A stretch of DNA of 64,000 bases from Algoriphagus marinus. GTDB taxonomy: Bacteria; Bacteroidota; Bacteroidia; Cytophagales; Cyclobacteriaceae. Where the stretch lies: NCBI RefSeq assembly GCF_001936475.1, contig NZ_MSPQ01000002.1, forward strand, positions 124,001 to 188,000. Direction: 5' to 3'. The notes beneath the pieces were generated by a model. The model ran no database searches and had not been told where the DNA came from. It saw only the letters and a program-made list of their open reading frames with translations. Numbering within the stretch: position 1 is the stretch's first letter; every line of letters starts with the position of its first letter. A program made the position numbers and the translations under genes. This document shows, one piece after another, positions 28,195 through 37,765 of this stretch.

Positions 28195-29733
28195 CTATTT
28201 AGCGGAGGTATTCTTTAAGAGAATGAAAGGCTTCCAATTTTTTGAAGGCTTTTTATATAAATCATCAAACTCAAATGTACCCACCACCACATCAGCATCT
28301 CCGTCTCGATCAACGTCTCCTTTTGTAATGGTCAACCAATGAGAATCGAACTTTTCAGCCAATACAAAAGGAGTGAATTTACTGGGAGATTCCTGCCTGA
28401 AATAAATTAAATCCTGGGAAGGTTTTTGGCTCGGATCCGGAAAAAATGCCAAGGCAAAAATATCTAGATCACCATCTCCATCGAAATCTTCGACTTCCAA
28501 GCCACTTGCTCCATTCATCGGGTAAAACCAAGATTCTTCAAATTCATTTTCTCCATTGTTCAAGAATATCCGAACTCCATGATAGTTTTTCAGAATTTGG
28601 GATTGATCTGCATTATCACCATTTACTACTATCAAATCATCAAACCCATCTCCATTCATATCATCATATCGAAAATCACTTGACCCGAAGGCTGGTTGAA
28701 ATCTCAATACATATTTTGAAGAAAAATTTCCTTTACCATCATTAATCAGCTCCAAAATCCCTTCGTTAGATTGAGTCATCTGAACCAACAAATCCAAATC
28801 GCCATCCTGATCTAAATCTCTAGCAATTGTTCTTCTTGCACCTGGCTGAGCATTTAAAATACTCTCTTCCCCATTGCCAAAATGCAAGGCCAGTTTTCCG
28901 AGATGATTTCCGAATTGCGCGGTGACATATTCTTTTTTTCCATCTCCATCCAAATCCGCTTTAAGCTGATGTACAGGGCGCATCAAACTATCCAGAATTT
29001 TTTCACTTTTCCACCCTTTACCCTCTTTTGAAAAAACTGAGAGCGAACCAATAGAGTCATTGGAAGGATCCATTAGTCCCATAGTCAATAATTCAAACTT
29101 CCCTCCTTCAAGCCATTCAATTTCCACTGGAGCTATATCGGTCTCAATTGAATCTTTCTGCCGAAAACTATTTTTCGAATCCAGCACAAATAGCTTCCGG
29201 AAGCGATTCCCCAACCATAAATCCCCTGTTTCAGGATGGATTCTCACCATGGTAGTCAGGTTGGGATAGATGAAATCATAATTTGGCTGAATGACCTCAA
29301 ACCCGAGAATCCCAACTCTTGGATTTTCTTTTTTTGCCTGTGGCAAGGGATTTTCCGGAGCATTTTCAAGATAGTAATCAAGGATTTTTTGCCAGTCATC
29401 TCGTTGAATCAATTGCGCTTTGGAATAAATACCTTCGGGTACGCCAGCATCCTCAGGAAGTATAGATCCAAAATCGGATTCTAAATAAAGCCCCATCCTT
29501 TTCCGCATATCAGGAAGTACATTTTCAGACCAAGTCTTCTTATCAAGAATTGAAGGTTCAGGTTTTAGATGGCAACTTCCACAATAAGCATTTGCCAATT
29601 GCTCCCCATTCAATTTTAAATCGATGGTTGCAAGCTGTTCTAATGTCAGAGGTGGCTGTTTTCGCTCTGAAATAGGATTACAGGATGCAAAAATTATTGA
29701 AATAACTACTCCAATTAAAACTCTAATCTTCAT
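28195..29733 (-). CDS. FG-GAP repeat lipoprotein with c-type heme motif
   Basis: 512 residues. A lipoprotein signal (IIFASC, lipidated Cys18) is followed by a short cytochrome-like segment with CGSCH (Cys51, Cys54, His55), the covalent heme-attachment motif. The rest consists of FG-GAP/VCBS repeats with calcium-binding DxDxDG-type loops (DLDGDGKKEYV, DLDQDGDLDLL, DMNGDGFDDLI, DFDGDGDLDIF, DVDRDGDADVV), forming a beta-propeller. It is probably anchored to the outer membrane. Its start overlaps the cutC stop by four bases, so it is co-transcribed with cutC and the asparaginase gene. Confidence 0.85.
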   Translation of the reverse strand: MKIRVLIGVVISIIFASCNPISERKQPPLTLEQLATIDLKLNGEQLANAYCGSCHLKPEPSILDKKTWSENVLPDMRKRMGLYLESDFGSILPEDAGVPEGIYSKAQLIQRDDWQKILDYYLENAPENPLPQAKKENPRVGILGFEVIQPNYDFIYPNLTTMVRIHPETGDLWLGNRFRKLFVLDSKNSFRQKDSIETDIAPVEIEWLEGGKFELLTMGLMDPSNDSIGSLSVFSKEGKGWKSEKILDSLMRPVHQLKADLDGDGKKEYVTAQFGNHLGKLALHFGNGEESILNAQPGARRTIARDLDQDGDLDLLVQMTQSNEGILELINDGKGNFSSKYVLRFQPAFGSSDFRYDDMNGDGFDDLIVVNGDNADQSQILKNYHGVRIFLNNGENEFEESWFYPMNGASGLEVEDFDGDGDLDIFALAFFPDPSQKPSQDLIYFRQESPSKFTPFVLAEKFDSHWLTITKGDVDRDGDADVVVGTFEFDDLYKKPSKNWKPFILLKNTSAK

Positions 29734-30473
29734 TGATCCAGCACCTCCAAAAATTCATTAACTATGTTTTGATCTATTTCTAAATGATGGGAAAAAGATT
29801 TGGGATCATCAGAAAATGATAAATCCGGATTGATAAATTGATTTTTTGAAGGTCTCCAAATCTTACAAGAGGCATGGATTTCCCTAAGAAATCCGGTCCT
29901 TTTGAGTTCCGTGACATGCTTTGGCTTGGTACCTCCACCTGGCATTATTGTAATTCGATCTTTGGCGACTTCCATCAATTCCTTTAATAATGGAACCCCT
30001 TCTTCTACTGTATTTTTCCCGCCTGAACTCAAAATTCGCTGAAATTTACAGGCAATGATTTTCTCTAAAGAATCAAAATAATCTGATGAAGCATCAAAAG
30101 CACGATGAAAAGTACAAGGCCTTCCGCTTGCGGAGCGAATCAACGATTCGCAGGCATCAACATTCACTTTTCCCTGAAAGTCTAAAACGCCAAAGACAAA
30201 TCCATCAGTCCCTAACTCTCCAAGAATCTCGATATCACGCTTCATTACCATCAATTCTTTCTGAGAATAAGCAAAATCACCACCTCGAGGACGGATCATT
30301 ACAAAAACTGGAAGATCAATTTCTGATTTAAGAATCTTGAGCATTCCGGCACTTGGGGTCACTCCCCCTTCCGGGAAATTAGAACAAAGCTCCAGTCGAT
30401 CTACGCCAGCATCCGCTGCTTGCATACAAGCCTCCAAACTATAAACGGGCGCTTCAAGAAGAATTTTACTCAT
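29730..30473 (-). CDS. cutC: CutC family protein
   Basis: 247 residues, a TIM-barrel protein. The N-terminal VYSLEACMQAADAGVDRLELCSNFPEGGVTPS (in parts), MIRPRGGDF, and PGGGTKPKHV are the family hallmarks. CutC was linked to copper tolerance in E. coli, but the evidence has been questioned and the biochemical activity is unknown. It overlaps both neighbours by four bases, so all three genes form a tight operon. Confidence 0.93.
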   Translation of the reverse strand: MSKILLEAPVYSLEACMQAADAGVDRLELCSNFPEGGVTPSAGMLKILKSEIDLPVFVMIRPRGGDFAYSQKELMVMKRDIEILGELGTDGFVFGVLDFQGKVNVDACESLIRSASGRPCTFHRAFDASSDYFDSLEKIIACKFQRILSSGGKNTVEEGVPLLKELMEVAKDRITIMPGGGTKPKHVTELKRTGFLREIHASCKIWRPSKNQFINPDLSFSDDPKSFSHHLEIDQNIVNEFLEVLDQ

Positions 30474-31459
30474 GGTTTAAAGTGAGAGTTTGAATCAATT
30501 AACACGTTTCCGCTTTGAGTTGCTTTGGCAAAATTAAATCCAGGATGAACCGCAAAAGCTCCTGTGACACCTTCTTTGTTGATCGCAAGAAATCCAGCTT
30601 GGATATCGTTGATATTCTTATTTTTTGAAATCAACCTTCTCACTGCTTCTTCACAAGCTTCTTGAGGAGTTCTCCCCTGACGCATTAATTCCACAATCAG
30701 GAAGCTACCACAAATCTTGATAATTGTTTCTCCCAAACCAGTGGCAGTAGCGGCACCTACTTCATTATCTACATAAAGACCAGCTCCAATTATAGGACTG
30801 TCCCCTACTCTACCATGCATTTTGTAAGCCAGACCACTTGTGGTACAGCTCCCTGCCATATTCCCTTTAGCATCTATTCCAATCATTCCTATGGTATCGT
30901 GATTTTCAATATTGATGATTGGCTTGTATTGGCTAGTTTTTTTCCATTTTTCGTATTCAATTGCCGCTTTAGGGCTAAGTTCCTCTTTTTCCAAAGGAAA
31001 GCCCTCAGCTATCGCAAACTGCCTAGCCCCCTCTCCGGCTAGCATGACATGTGGTGTTTTTTCCATTACTCTTCTTGCAAGCGTGATTGGATGCTTTATT
31101 TGTCTCACGAAAGCCACCGAACCACAATTTCCATCACCAGTCATAATCGATGCATCGAGGGTGGTGATTCCTTCACGGTCAGGAAGTCCCTGAAGCCCGA
31201 CCGAAAGATTATCCATATCCAATTCAGTATCTCGAACCCCTGCTTCAACTGCATCCAAAATCGTCCCTCCAGCAGTAAGACTATCCATCGCAGCCTGATT
31301 TGCAGGTAGCCCATGATTCCATGTAGATAGAATTAATGGCATTTCACCTAACTCGCTGGAGTTTTGCTTTTCATCAGCAGCACAAGCTGTGGAAATACTT
31401 GGGATAAAAAGGGCAGTCCCAATCAGGGATTGCTTTATAAACTTTCTTCTTTGGGACAT
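30470..31459 (-). CDS. Exported glycosylasparaginase (N4-(beta-GlcNAc)-L-asparaginase)
   Basis: 329 residues from the ATG at codon 10 of the longer frame (which would begin at 31486). A twin-arginine signal SQRRKFIKQSLIGTALFIPS predicts Tat export. The enzyme cleaves the GlcNAc-Asn bond of N-linked glycopeptides after self-cleavage in the Ntn-hydrolase manner. The autoproteolysis site is the Thr in NHDTIGMIG near residue 190, and the substrate-pocket motifs HGRVGDSPIIGAG and TGLGE follow. Its stop overlaps the cutC start. Related Ntn asparaginases share this core, so the exact substrate is inferred. Confidence 0.88.
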   Translation of the reverse strand: MSQRRKFIKQSLIGTALFIPSISTACAADEKQNSSELGEMPLILSTWNHGLPANQAAMDSLTAGGTILDAVEAGVRDTELDMDNLSVGLQGLPDREGITTLDASIMTGDGNCGSVAFVRQIKHPITLARRVMEKTPHVMLAGEGARQFAIAEGFPLEKEELSPKAAIEYEKWKKTSQYKPIINIENHDTIGMIGIDAKGNMAGSCTTSGLAYKMHGRVGDSPIIGAGLYVDNEVGAATATGLGETIIKICGSFLIVELMRQGRTPQEACEEAVRRLISKNKNINDIQAGFLAINKEGVTGAFAVHPGFNFAKATQSGNVLIDSNSHFKP

Positions 31460-31546
31460 AAGACGTATTTTAGAATCGATTCTCAAATTATTAAAAATGC
31501 CTCTAAATCGGCTTATTTTTCATTCAAATCATTTAAAATCTATCAA

Positions 31547-32308
31547 ATGAAACCCTATCTACTTAAAGAATCAAATTGGAAAGATCTAAAGACCCATCGT
31601 TTCGAATTGGCAGTTTTACCCTGGGGAGCCACTGAGGCCCATAATTACCATATGCCTTATGGTACGGATGTCTATGAAGCAGATGCTGTGGCTGAGATTT
31701 CCGGGAAAAAAGCTTGGGAAAAAGGAGCAAATGTGACGATTATGCCTACGATTCCTTTTGGTGTAAATACAGGACAATCAGATATTTATTTAGACATCAA
31801 TTTAAATCCGAGCACGCAGTTACTGATACTTCAGGATATTTTGACTGTTTTGGATAGACAAGGGATAAAAAAGTTTTTGATTATCAATAGCCATGGGGGA
31901 AATGATTTTAAAACCATGCTCCGAGAACTGGGATTGAAATTTCCTGATATGTTACTATTTACCTGTAATTGGTTTCAGGCTTTGGACAAATCAAAGTACT
32001 TCGAAGAATCAGGTGATCATGCTGATGAAATGGAAACGGCATTGATCATGCATCTTCATCCGGAGCTTGTACTTCCTCTAGACCAAGCCGGAATGGGAGA
32101 TGAGAAAAAATCCATAATTAAGGGTGTTCGGGAGAAATGGGCATGGGCTGAGCGAAAATGGTCTGAAGTCAGCACTGATACTGGAATCGGTAATCCAAAA
32201 AAAGCCTCCCCGGAAAAAGGAAGGCTCTATTTTGAAGATGTTACTGACAAAGTCGCGGATCTTATCTTGGATATTTGTGAGGCAAAGCCCGGACAAATCT
32301 ATGTTTAA
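31547..32308 (+). CDS. Creatininase family protein
   Basis: 253 residues from the ATG at 31547; the frame is open far upstream but overlaps the asparaginase gene there. The metal-binding motifs of creatininase-type amidohydrolases are present: LPWGATEAHNYHMPYGTD, NSHGGNDF, and DHADEMETALIM. Family members hydrolyse creatinine or, more often, formamides in riboflavin/F420 and mycofactocin-type pathways; the substrate here is unknown. The stop abuts the stop of the convergent giant lipoprotein gene with no spacer. Confidence 0.87.
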   Translation: MKPYLLKESNWKDLKTHRFELAVLPWGATEAHNYHMPYGTDVYEADAVAEISGKKAWEKGANVTIMPTIPFGVNTGQSDIYLDINLNPSTQLLILQDILTVLDRQGIKKFLIINSHGGNDFKTMLRELGLKFPDMLLFTCNWFQALDKSKYFEESGDHADEMETALIMHLHPELVLPLDQAGMGDEKKSIIKGVREKWAWAERKWSEVSTDTGIGNPKKASPEKGRLYFEDVTDKVADLILDICEAKPGQIYV

Positions 32309-35300
32309 TTAATCCAAAGAATTTAAATCCAACTGAGTACTTTCTCCTTTGTAATCAATAATTGTAATGGATTTCAAATTTTTTGGGAGGGAAATCTCTC
32401 TTGATGATTGAGATATAAAGCCTGCACCTAAAGAGGTTTCAAACCGTTGTTTTTTTCCACTTTCAAGTTCGACGATAATTGCCATTGTGTTTAACGACGG
32501 GGTAAGTGTTCGCATACCGGAGTCTTTTTCCTCTTTCTTAAATACAAGGAGCGAATTTCTATTCTGGGAAGCTATCAGGAGAGAGGGGCCTTGTGCGGAA
32601 CTTAATTTCACCAATGCCTTTGCATCCCCAGGTACAATAAATCCACTCTCATTAGGTCTGACAGGGGTAAATCCTCCAGTGCCATCCCCCAATAGAACAA
32701 GTCCTACCAGCGCATCCAATCTTCCTGTGAAGATCTCATTTCCAAAGTCATTCCCTACCAAAAGCACGTCCAGATAACCATCCCCATTTACATCCTCAGT
32801 CAATATCCCATTCACCGGAGCTATTTGAGCAGCTGTTGGCAATCTATGTACTTCAAAAGTACCATCACCATTATTTTTAATAAATGCGGACTTATCATAA
32901 TTCCCAGTCAAAATGACTGCTCCTTCCTTTTCTTCAGTAGTGAAAAGATCATTCTCGGTGCTCAAGGCATAGGATTTATACCGCTCGTATTTCCTTCGGA
33001 AAAGGGTACTTTGACCATATAAATCATCCCAAAAATGACTAGGATAAGAGTTGTAAACACCTGATCGGTCTTTATAGTATGCAAAAGTGACAGGATCCAT
33101 ACTTCCATTTCCATCGAAATCTTTTGCATAAATTTTAACAGGCTGTTCCATTGTAGGATGGTGGGGATTGTTTTCGCCTAAATTGCCTACAATGAAATCT
33201 GTATCTCCATCTTGGTCAAAATCTCCAGAGGCAATCGAATTCCACCATCCCAGATGATTCTCCAAACCGGTAGTTGACATTTTGTAGAATTTAGACCCAT
33301 CATTCTTAAAGATGGTAATTGCCATCAATTCGCCAACGACTACTAAATCTACCTTCCCATCTAAATCCACATCAGACCAAATGGCATCTGTCACCATTCC
33401 AATATTTCTAAGCTCAGGGGCCAGCTCATCAGTGACATCCTGAAGCATTCCCTGATTATTTCTGAATAGAAAGCTTTTATCGGCGATTGGGTATTTCGCA
33501 ATTGGAGTTCTCCCACCAACAAAAAGATCAATAAAACCATCGCCATCAAAATCTGCTCCTCTTACAGTCGTACCACTTGCTTTTGCAGCTGAGAAATTTT
33601 TATTCAAAGTAAAATTTCCCATACCGTCATTCAAGTATAGTCTATCCAAGTACTCGTCCGAATCGGGAACAAACTCACTACTTCCGCTTACTAGATATAG
33701 GTCAAGATCTCCATCATTTTCCAAATCGAAAAGAAGCATACCCATCTCCTCAAAATTTGAATTTTCTCCAGGAATCAACTCTTTCTCAGTGAAAGTGCCA
33801 TCTGATTTTTGAGTGAATAATTTTGGAGAAAACCCAGCCGATGAACCTACAATCAAATCCTCTAACTGATCACCATTTACATCACCAACGGTAAGAGAAG
33901 GACCATACTGACTTAATTTATGTGGAATAGTTCGCTGAATATTGAAATCCACTTTATCTGCTTCCTCATGGATAAAATTAATCCCAAGTTCATTCGAAAC
34001 CTCTTTGTATAAAGGATTTACTTCAGCAGACTCAAGAATAGCAACAGAAAATTTTCCTTGTTTTGATTCTGCGTAACTGACTTGTAAGACTTGATTTGCT
34101 TCAACATTTGAAAGTGTTGAAATCTTCCCATCAGGCCAAATTACTTCGACCGTAGGTACATTAGAGAAATCACCAAGCCCAAAATGTAAGATATCCTCAA
34201 TTGAAGACATGTATCCACGAACAATTTGCTGCTCTTGGTAGCGAATTGAACCATCACTTAATTTCAAGGAAACTTTCGCACCAAGACCACTTGGATTCGA
34301 TGCTTTACCTTGGAGTTTAATCCGAAGGTAATTTGGCTTTTCTTTAGCATCATTTAAGGTGTTTTCGAAGATGAAAGCCGGATCGTTGATATTGTTAACT
34401 ATATAATCTAAATCTCCATCCTGATCCAAATCCACATAGGCCGCACCATTTGAAAAGGAAGGAATATTCAATCCCCATTCTTCACCCGAATCTTTGAAAG
34501 TCAAATCTCCATTGTTTCGATAAGAGTAATTAGGAATTTTGACAATTGGAATTGAATCCAACAACTGACGGATGCTGGCTACTCCACCTACATCTGCCCG
34601 ATAATTTGCAAAATCCTTATCGGTAATATCTCTGGGAAATCCATTGGTAATTAATAAATCCCGCAATCCATCATTATCAACATCTCCAAAAAGTGGTGCC
34701 CAACTCCAATCTGTCTGATAAATTCCTGCCAGCATCCCGATTTCACTAAATGGAACTCCAGCTCCATTGTTCATCTGAAGCATATTCCTAACGTATTGGT
34801 ATTCATAGCCCCACTGCTCGTTACTGATATAGACTTGGTAGGAGTTTTTCCCAATGGTGGTTTTCTTTCTGAAATTGTCCTCCCCTAACATATCTATTGT
34901 AATCAAATCAGGGAGCGCATCATTATTAAAATCAGAGATATCGGATCCCATGGAAAACTGGCTCTGATGCCTTAAAAAATCCTTGGAACGATTGGAAAAA
35001 GTACCATCCTGATTATTTATATAAAGAATATCATTAGTCACATAATCATTGCTGACGTGAATATCAGGCCATCCATCATTATTTAAATCCGAAACAACCA
35101 ACCCAAGTCCAAAGCCTTCAATTGTGATTCCTGCTTCAATTGTAACGTCTGTGAAAGTTCCATCACCATTATTTCTATAGAATTTATCATTATTAATAGC
35201 AGATCCATCCACTATTTTCTCTCGATAATTCGATGGGGTTACTTTGCTCTGCTCATTATTAAGGACGTATAAGTCTAAGTCTCCGTCAAGATCATAATCT

Positions 35301-35839
35301 AGAAAAGAGGCTCCCATTCCATTTCCTGAATCTGCAATTCCATATTGCTTTGCTTGTTCTAAGAATGAAATATTACCCGCAGCATCTTTCCCTTGGTTGA
35401 CAAATAAAAGATTATTCCGCTCACCTTCGCCTGTCTTCATTGCTGTCGCGACATAAATATCCATCCACCCATCTCCATTGATATCGACCGCAGTGGTCCC
35501 TGTGCTCCAACGATCTTTCGCTTCTATCCCAGAGCTTGTCGAGATATCCTTGAATTTAAAATCCCCTTGATTCAGGTAAAGTCTATTTGAGACCTGATTG
35601 CCTGTAAAAAACAAGTCAGGGAGACCATTTTGATCAAAATCAGCAACTGCCAAACCACCGCCATTAAAAATATATTCATCGGTAAGAATATTAAATGAAT
35701 CGGATTCTGTGATTTGATTGGAAAAATCAACACCAGTTTCCTTTGGGGTTTTAAGTTTAAACAACTTGGATTCTTGAGTACATGAAAACAAGAAAACAAA
35801 TAGGGCCACAGCCAAAAGGCTAGATTTAGAAAACTTCAT
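32309..35839 (-). CDS. Giant FG-GAP/ASPIC-UnbV outer-membrane lipoprotein
   Basis: 1176 residues. Lipoprotein signal FLFSCTQES (Cys20). Two long blocks of FG-GAP repeats with calcium loops (for example DFDQNGLPDLFF, DINGDGWMDIYV, DYDLDGDLDLYV, DVDNDGLRDLLI; later DVNGDQLEDLIV, DFDGDGFIDLFV, DVNGDGYLDVLL) flank a central ASPIC/UnbV domain at about 540-600 (GLGAKVSLKL, QQIVRGYMSS, HFGLGD, VEVIWPDG). Such proteins usually sit beside SusC/SusD genes in this phylum and are thought to be surface binders. It shares the region with susCD on the same strand, but the 138-base gap contains a terminator. Confidence 0.88.
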   Translation of the reverse strand: MKFSKSSLLAVALFVFLFSCTQESKLFKLKTPKETGVDFSNQITESDSFNILTDEYIFNGGGLAVADFDQNGLPDLFFTGNQVSNRLYLNQGDFKFKDISTSSGIEAKDRWSTGTTAVDINGDGWMDIYVATAMKTGEGERNNLLFVNQGKDAAGNISFLEQAKQYGIADSGNGMGASFLDYDLDGDLDLYVLNNEQSKVTPSNYREKIVDGSAINNDKFYRNNGDGTFTDVTIEAGITIEGFGLGLVVSDLNNDGWPDIHVSNDYVTNDILYINNQDGTFSNRSKDFLRHQSQFSMGSDISDFNNDALPDLITIDMLGEDNFRKKTTIGKNSYQVYISNEQWGYEYQYVRNMLQMNNGAGVPFSEIGMLAGIYQTDWSWAPLFGDVDNDGLRDLLITNGFPRDITDKDFANYRADVGGVASIRQLLDSIPIVKIPNYSYRNNGDLTFKDSGEEWGLNIPSFSNGAAYVDLDQDGDLDYIVNNINDPAFIFENTLNDAKEKPNYLRIKLQGKASNPSGLGAKVSLKLSDGSIRYQEQQIVRGYMSSIEDILHFGLGDFSNVPTVEVIWPDGKISTLSNVEANQVLQVSYAESKQGKFSVAILESAEVNPLYKEVSNELGINFIHEEADKVDFNIQRTIPHKLSQYGPSLTVGDVNGDQLEDLIVGSSAGFSPKLFTQKSDGTFTEKELIPGENSNFEEMGMLLFDLENDGDLDLYLVSGSSEFVPDSDEYLDRLYLNDGMGNFTLNKNFSAAKASGTTVRGADFDGDGFIDLFVGGRTPIAKYPIADKSFLFRNNQGMLQDVTDELAPELRNIGMVTDAIWSDVDLDGKVDLVVVGELMAITIFKNDGSKFYKMSTTGLENHLGWWNSIASGDFDQDGDTDFIVGNLGENNPHHPTMEQPVKIYAKDFDGNGSMDPVTFAYYKDRSGVYNSYPSHFWDDLYGQSTLFRRKYERYKSYALSTENDLFTTEEKEGAVILTGNYDKSAFIKNNGDGTFEVHRLPTAAQIAPVNGILTEDVNGDGYLDVLLVGNDFGNEIFTGRLDALVGLVLLGDGTGGFTPVRPNESGFIVPGDAKALVKLSSAQGPSLLIASQNRNSLLVFKKEEKDSGMRTLTPSLNTMAIIVELESGKKQRFETSLGAGFISQSSREISLPKNLKSITIIDYKGESTQLDLNSLD

Positions 35840-35927
35840 AGATTAATCAATTTGGGTGCTTGGGAACTTTGAAATTACCACTTTTGAGACAAAGGCGGAA
35901 AAAATATGTACTTGATTGTCATAAAAA

Positions 35928-35953
35928 AAAGGAAGGCTTTTCAGCCTTCCTTT
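35928..35953 (-). terminator. Terminator after susD
   Basis: AAAGGAAGGCT, loop TTTC, AGCCTTCCTTT; the minus strand continues with a T-run. Confidence 0.88.
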
Positions 35954-35977
35954 AAATAATACTTCTAATACTTAAGA

Positions 35978-37711
35978 TTAGAAACCTGGATTCTGAATCA
36001 GAATGTCTGATCCTACCAAGTCAATCTGGTCTTGAGGTATTGGAACTAATTTATACTTTTCGGTGAACTTAGCGCCACCAAGCGCAGCAGCCAATTCTAC
36101 TCCATCAAGTGCAAAATAGAAGTCAAGCTCAGCTTGAACAGTATTCCATCTCACTAGATCATAGAATCTGTGACCTTCCATACCTAATTCAAGCATTCTT
36201 TCCATTCTCACAGCAGCTCTTGCAGTTGCAGCATCAGTCCATGGAGAGTCATACGTACCTATTACGTAATTAGCAGCCATAGTACCATCCTCACGCATCA
36301 ACTTGGAGTTCATTGCTCTTGTTCTTACACGGTTTACATAACCTCTAGCTACCTCTAATCCACCAGTCTCGATTTCTGCCTCAGCAGCCATCAATAATAC
36401 ATCAGCAAATCGGATAATCATGAAGTTAATACCAGTATATCCTGGAGTCCAAGAAGAGTTATCCTGGAAAGTACCTTGCTCAGATCTTGCATACACATAC
36501 TTCTTAGGAGAATATGGTCCACCGTTTGGCTGGTTTCTGATCCAAGCTGCGCCTGGGAAATCCTGCCATCCTAGGTAAGGAATACCTCTTCTTCCAGTTG
36601 TATGATCAACTCTTGGATCTAAGTTTCCTGTGTCAGGAGTAAAAGGATCAGCTGTTTGAATGCCCATATCACTTTTCACTCTGTTTGCAGGGTTATTATA
36701 AGACTTATCCAACAATGGAAGACCAGCTGCATTGGTTCTAAATGCGTTCACAAAAGAGAAACTTGGCTGGAAGAATCCACAACAGTTACCTGGACCAGAT
36801 GGGCCGGTATTGTAAGGGAAGTTCAAATCAAATTCTGGATTTGCATTGTTTACAGAACCAGTACCAGCAGCTGCTTGATAAGCCCATACAGATTCCTCAT
36901 GGTTATCATTAGCTCCTCTGAAAGCATCATCATAATAAGGTACTAAGCCATACTTTAAGTTATTACTTGTTACACCATTATTGATTACATCTGTAAAGAG
37001 GGTTTTCGCTTCTCCGAACTTATTCTGATACAAGTAAATTTTTGCGAGGTATGACTTAGCTGCCCAAGAGTTTACTCGACCAACTTGAGGCTGAGTAGGT
37101 GGAAGATTATCTGCTGCAAACTTCATATCAGCTTCAATCAAAGGCCATAGGTCAACATTATTACTAACATCTTCCAAGCCACTACCATAATCCAAAGTCT
37201 CATCAACATAAGGAGTATTACCATAGTCACGCTTCAATTCAAAGTAATAATGAGCTCTTAAGAATCTTGCTTGAGCAGAAATTCTTGTCACATCTCCTGG
37301 AGTAACGTCCGGACCTGGGTTTTGCAATAAACGCAAAACGTTATTTGCCCTTGCTATTCCTTCGTAAGCTCCCGCCCACTTAGCTCCAACATCACCAGAA
37401 GCAGAGTTTATTTCGAATCTCTGAATAGGGTTAATAGTTGTAAAATCTCCAGGGTCAGTACCTTTATTAGCTTCTCCACCTCTGATACTTCCCCAAACCC
37501 AGTTAGAAGGAGAAGCCAATCTATTGCCTCTACCATTAACTTGAGAATAAGCAGCAATCAAAGAAGCATCAATACCCGCAAGCGAAGTCAACTGAGCCTC
37601 CGCCAACAATCCTGTCGGCGCAACATCAAGGAAATCATCGCTACAACTCACTGCTACCATCATCAATCCTGATGACAGTAACGCTCCGATTTTTAATTTA
37701 AAATTGTTCAT
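35978..37711 (-). CDS. SusD/RagB family nutrient-binding lipoprotein
   Basis: 577 residues from the ATG at 37711; the longer frame begins 13 codons earlier without a signal-like start. Lipoprotein signal ending MVAVSCSDDF. The alpha-helical TPR-like fold (ARFLRAHYYFELKRDYGNTPYVDE; SYLAKIYLYQNKFGEAKTLF in parts) and the C-terminal RMERMLELGMEGHRFYDLVRW motif are diagnostic. SusD forms the surface lid of the SusC transporter and binds the ligand. It follows susC after 54 bases. Confidence 0.95.
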   Translation of the reverse strand: MNNFKLKIGALLSSGLMMVAVSCSDDFLDVAPTGLLAEAQLTSLAGIDASLIAAYSQVNGRGNRLASPSNWVWGSIRGGEANKGTDPGDFTTINPIQRFEINSASGDVGAKWAGAYEGIARANNVLRLLQNPGPDVTPGDVTRISAQARFLRAHYYFELKRDYGNTPYVDETLDYGSGLEDVSNNVDLWPLIEADMKFAADNLPPTQPQVGRVNSWAAKSYLAKIYLYQNKFGEAKTLFTDVINNGVTSNNLKYGLVPYYDDAFRGANDNHEESVWAYQAAAGTGSVNNANPEFDLNFPYNTGPSGPGNCCGFFQPSFSFVNAFRTNAAGLPLLDKSYNNPANRVKSDMGIQTADPFTPDTGNLDPRVDHTTGRRGIPYLGWQDFPGAAWIRNQPNGGPYSPKKYVYARSEQGTFQDNSSWTPGYTGINFMIIRFADVLLMAAEAEIETGGLEVARGYVNRVRTRAMNSKLMREDGTMAANYVIGTYDSPWTDAATARAAVRMERMLELGMEGHRFYDLVRWNTVQAELDFYFALDGVELAAALGGAKFTEKYKLVPIPQDQIDLVGSDILIQNPGF

Positions 37712-37765
37712 CTGTTTTAATCTATTATAGTTTCTATAACTCGATTTCATTTATAGTGTTTAAGC

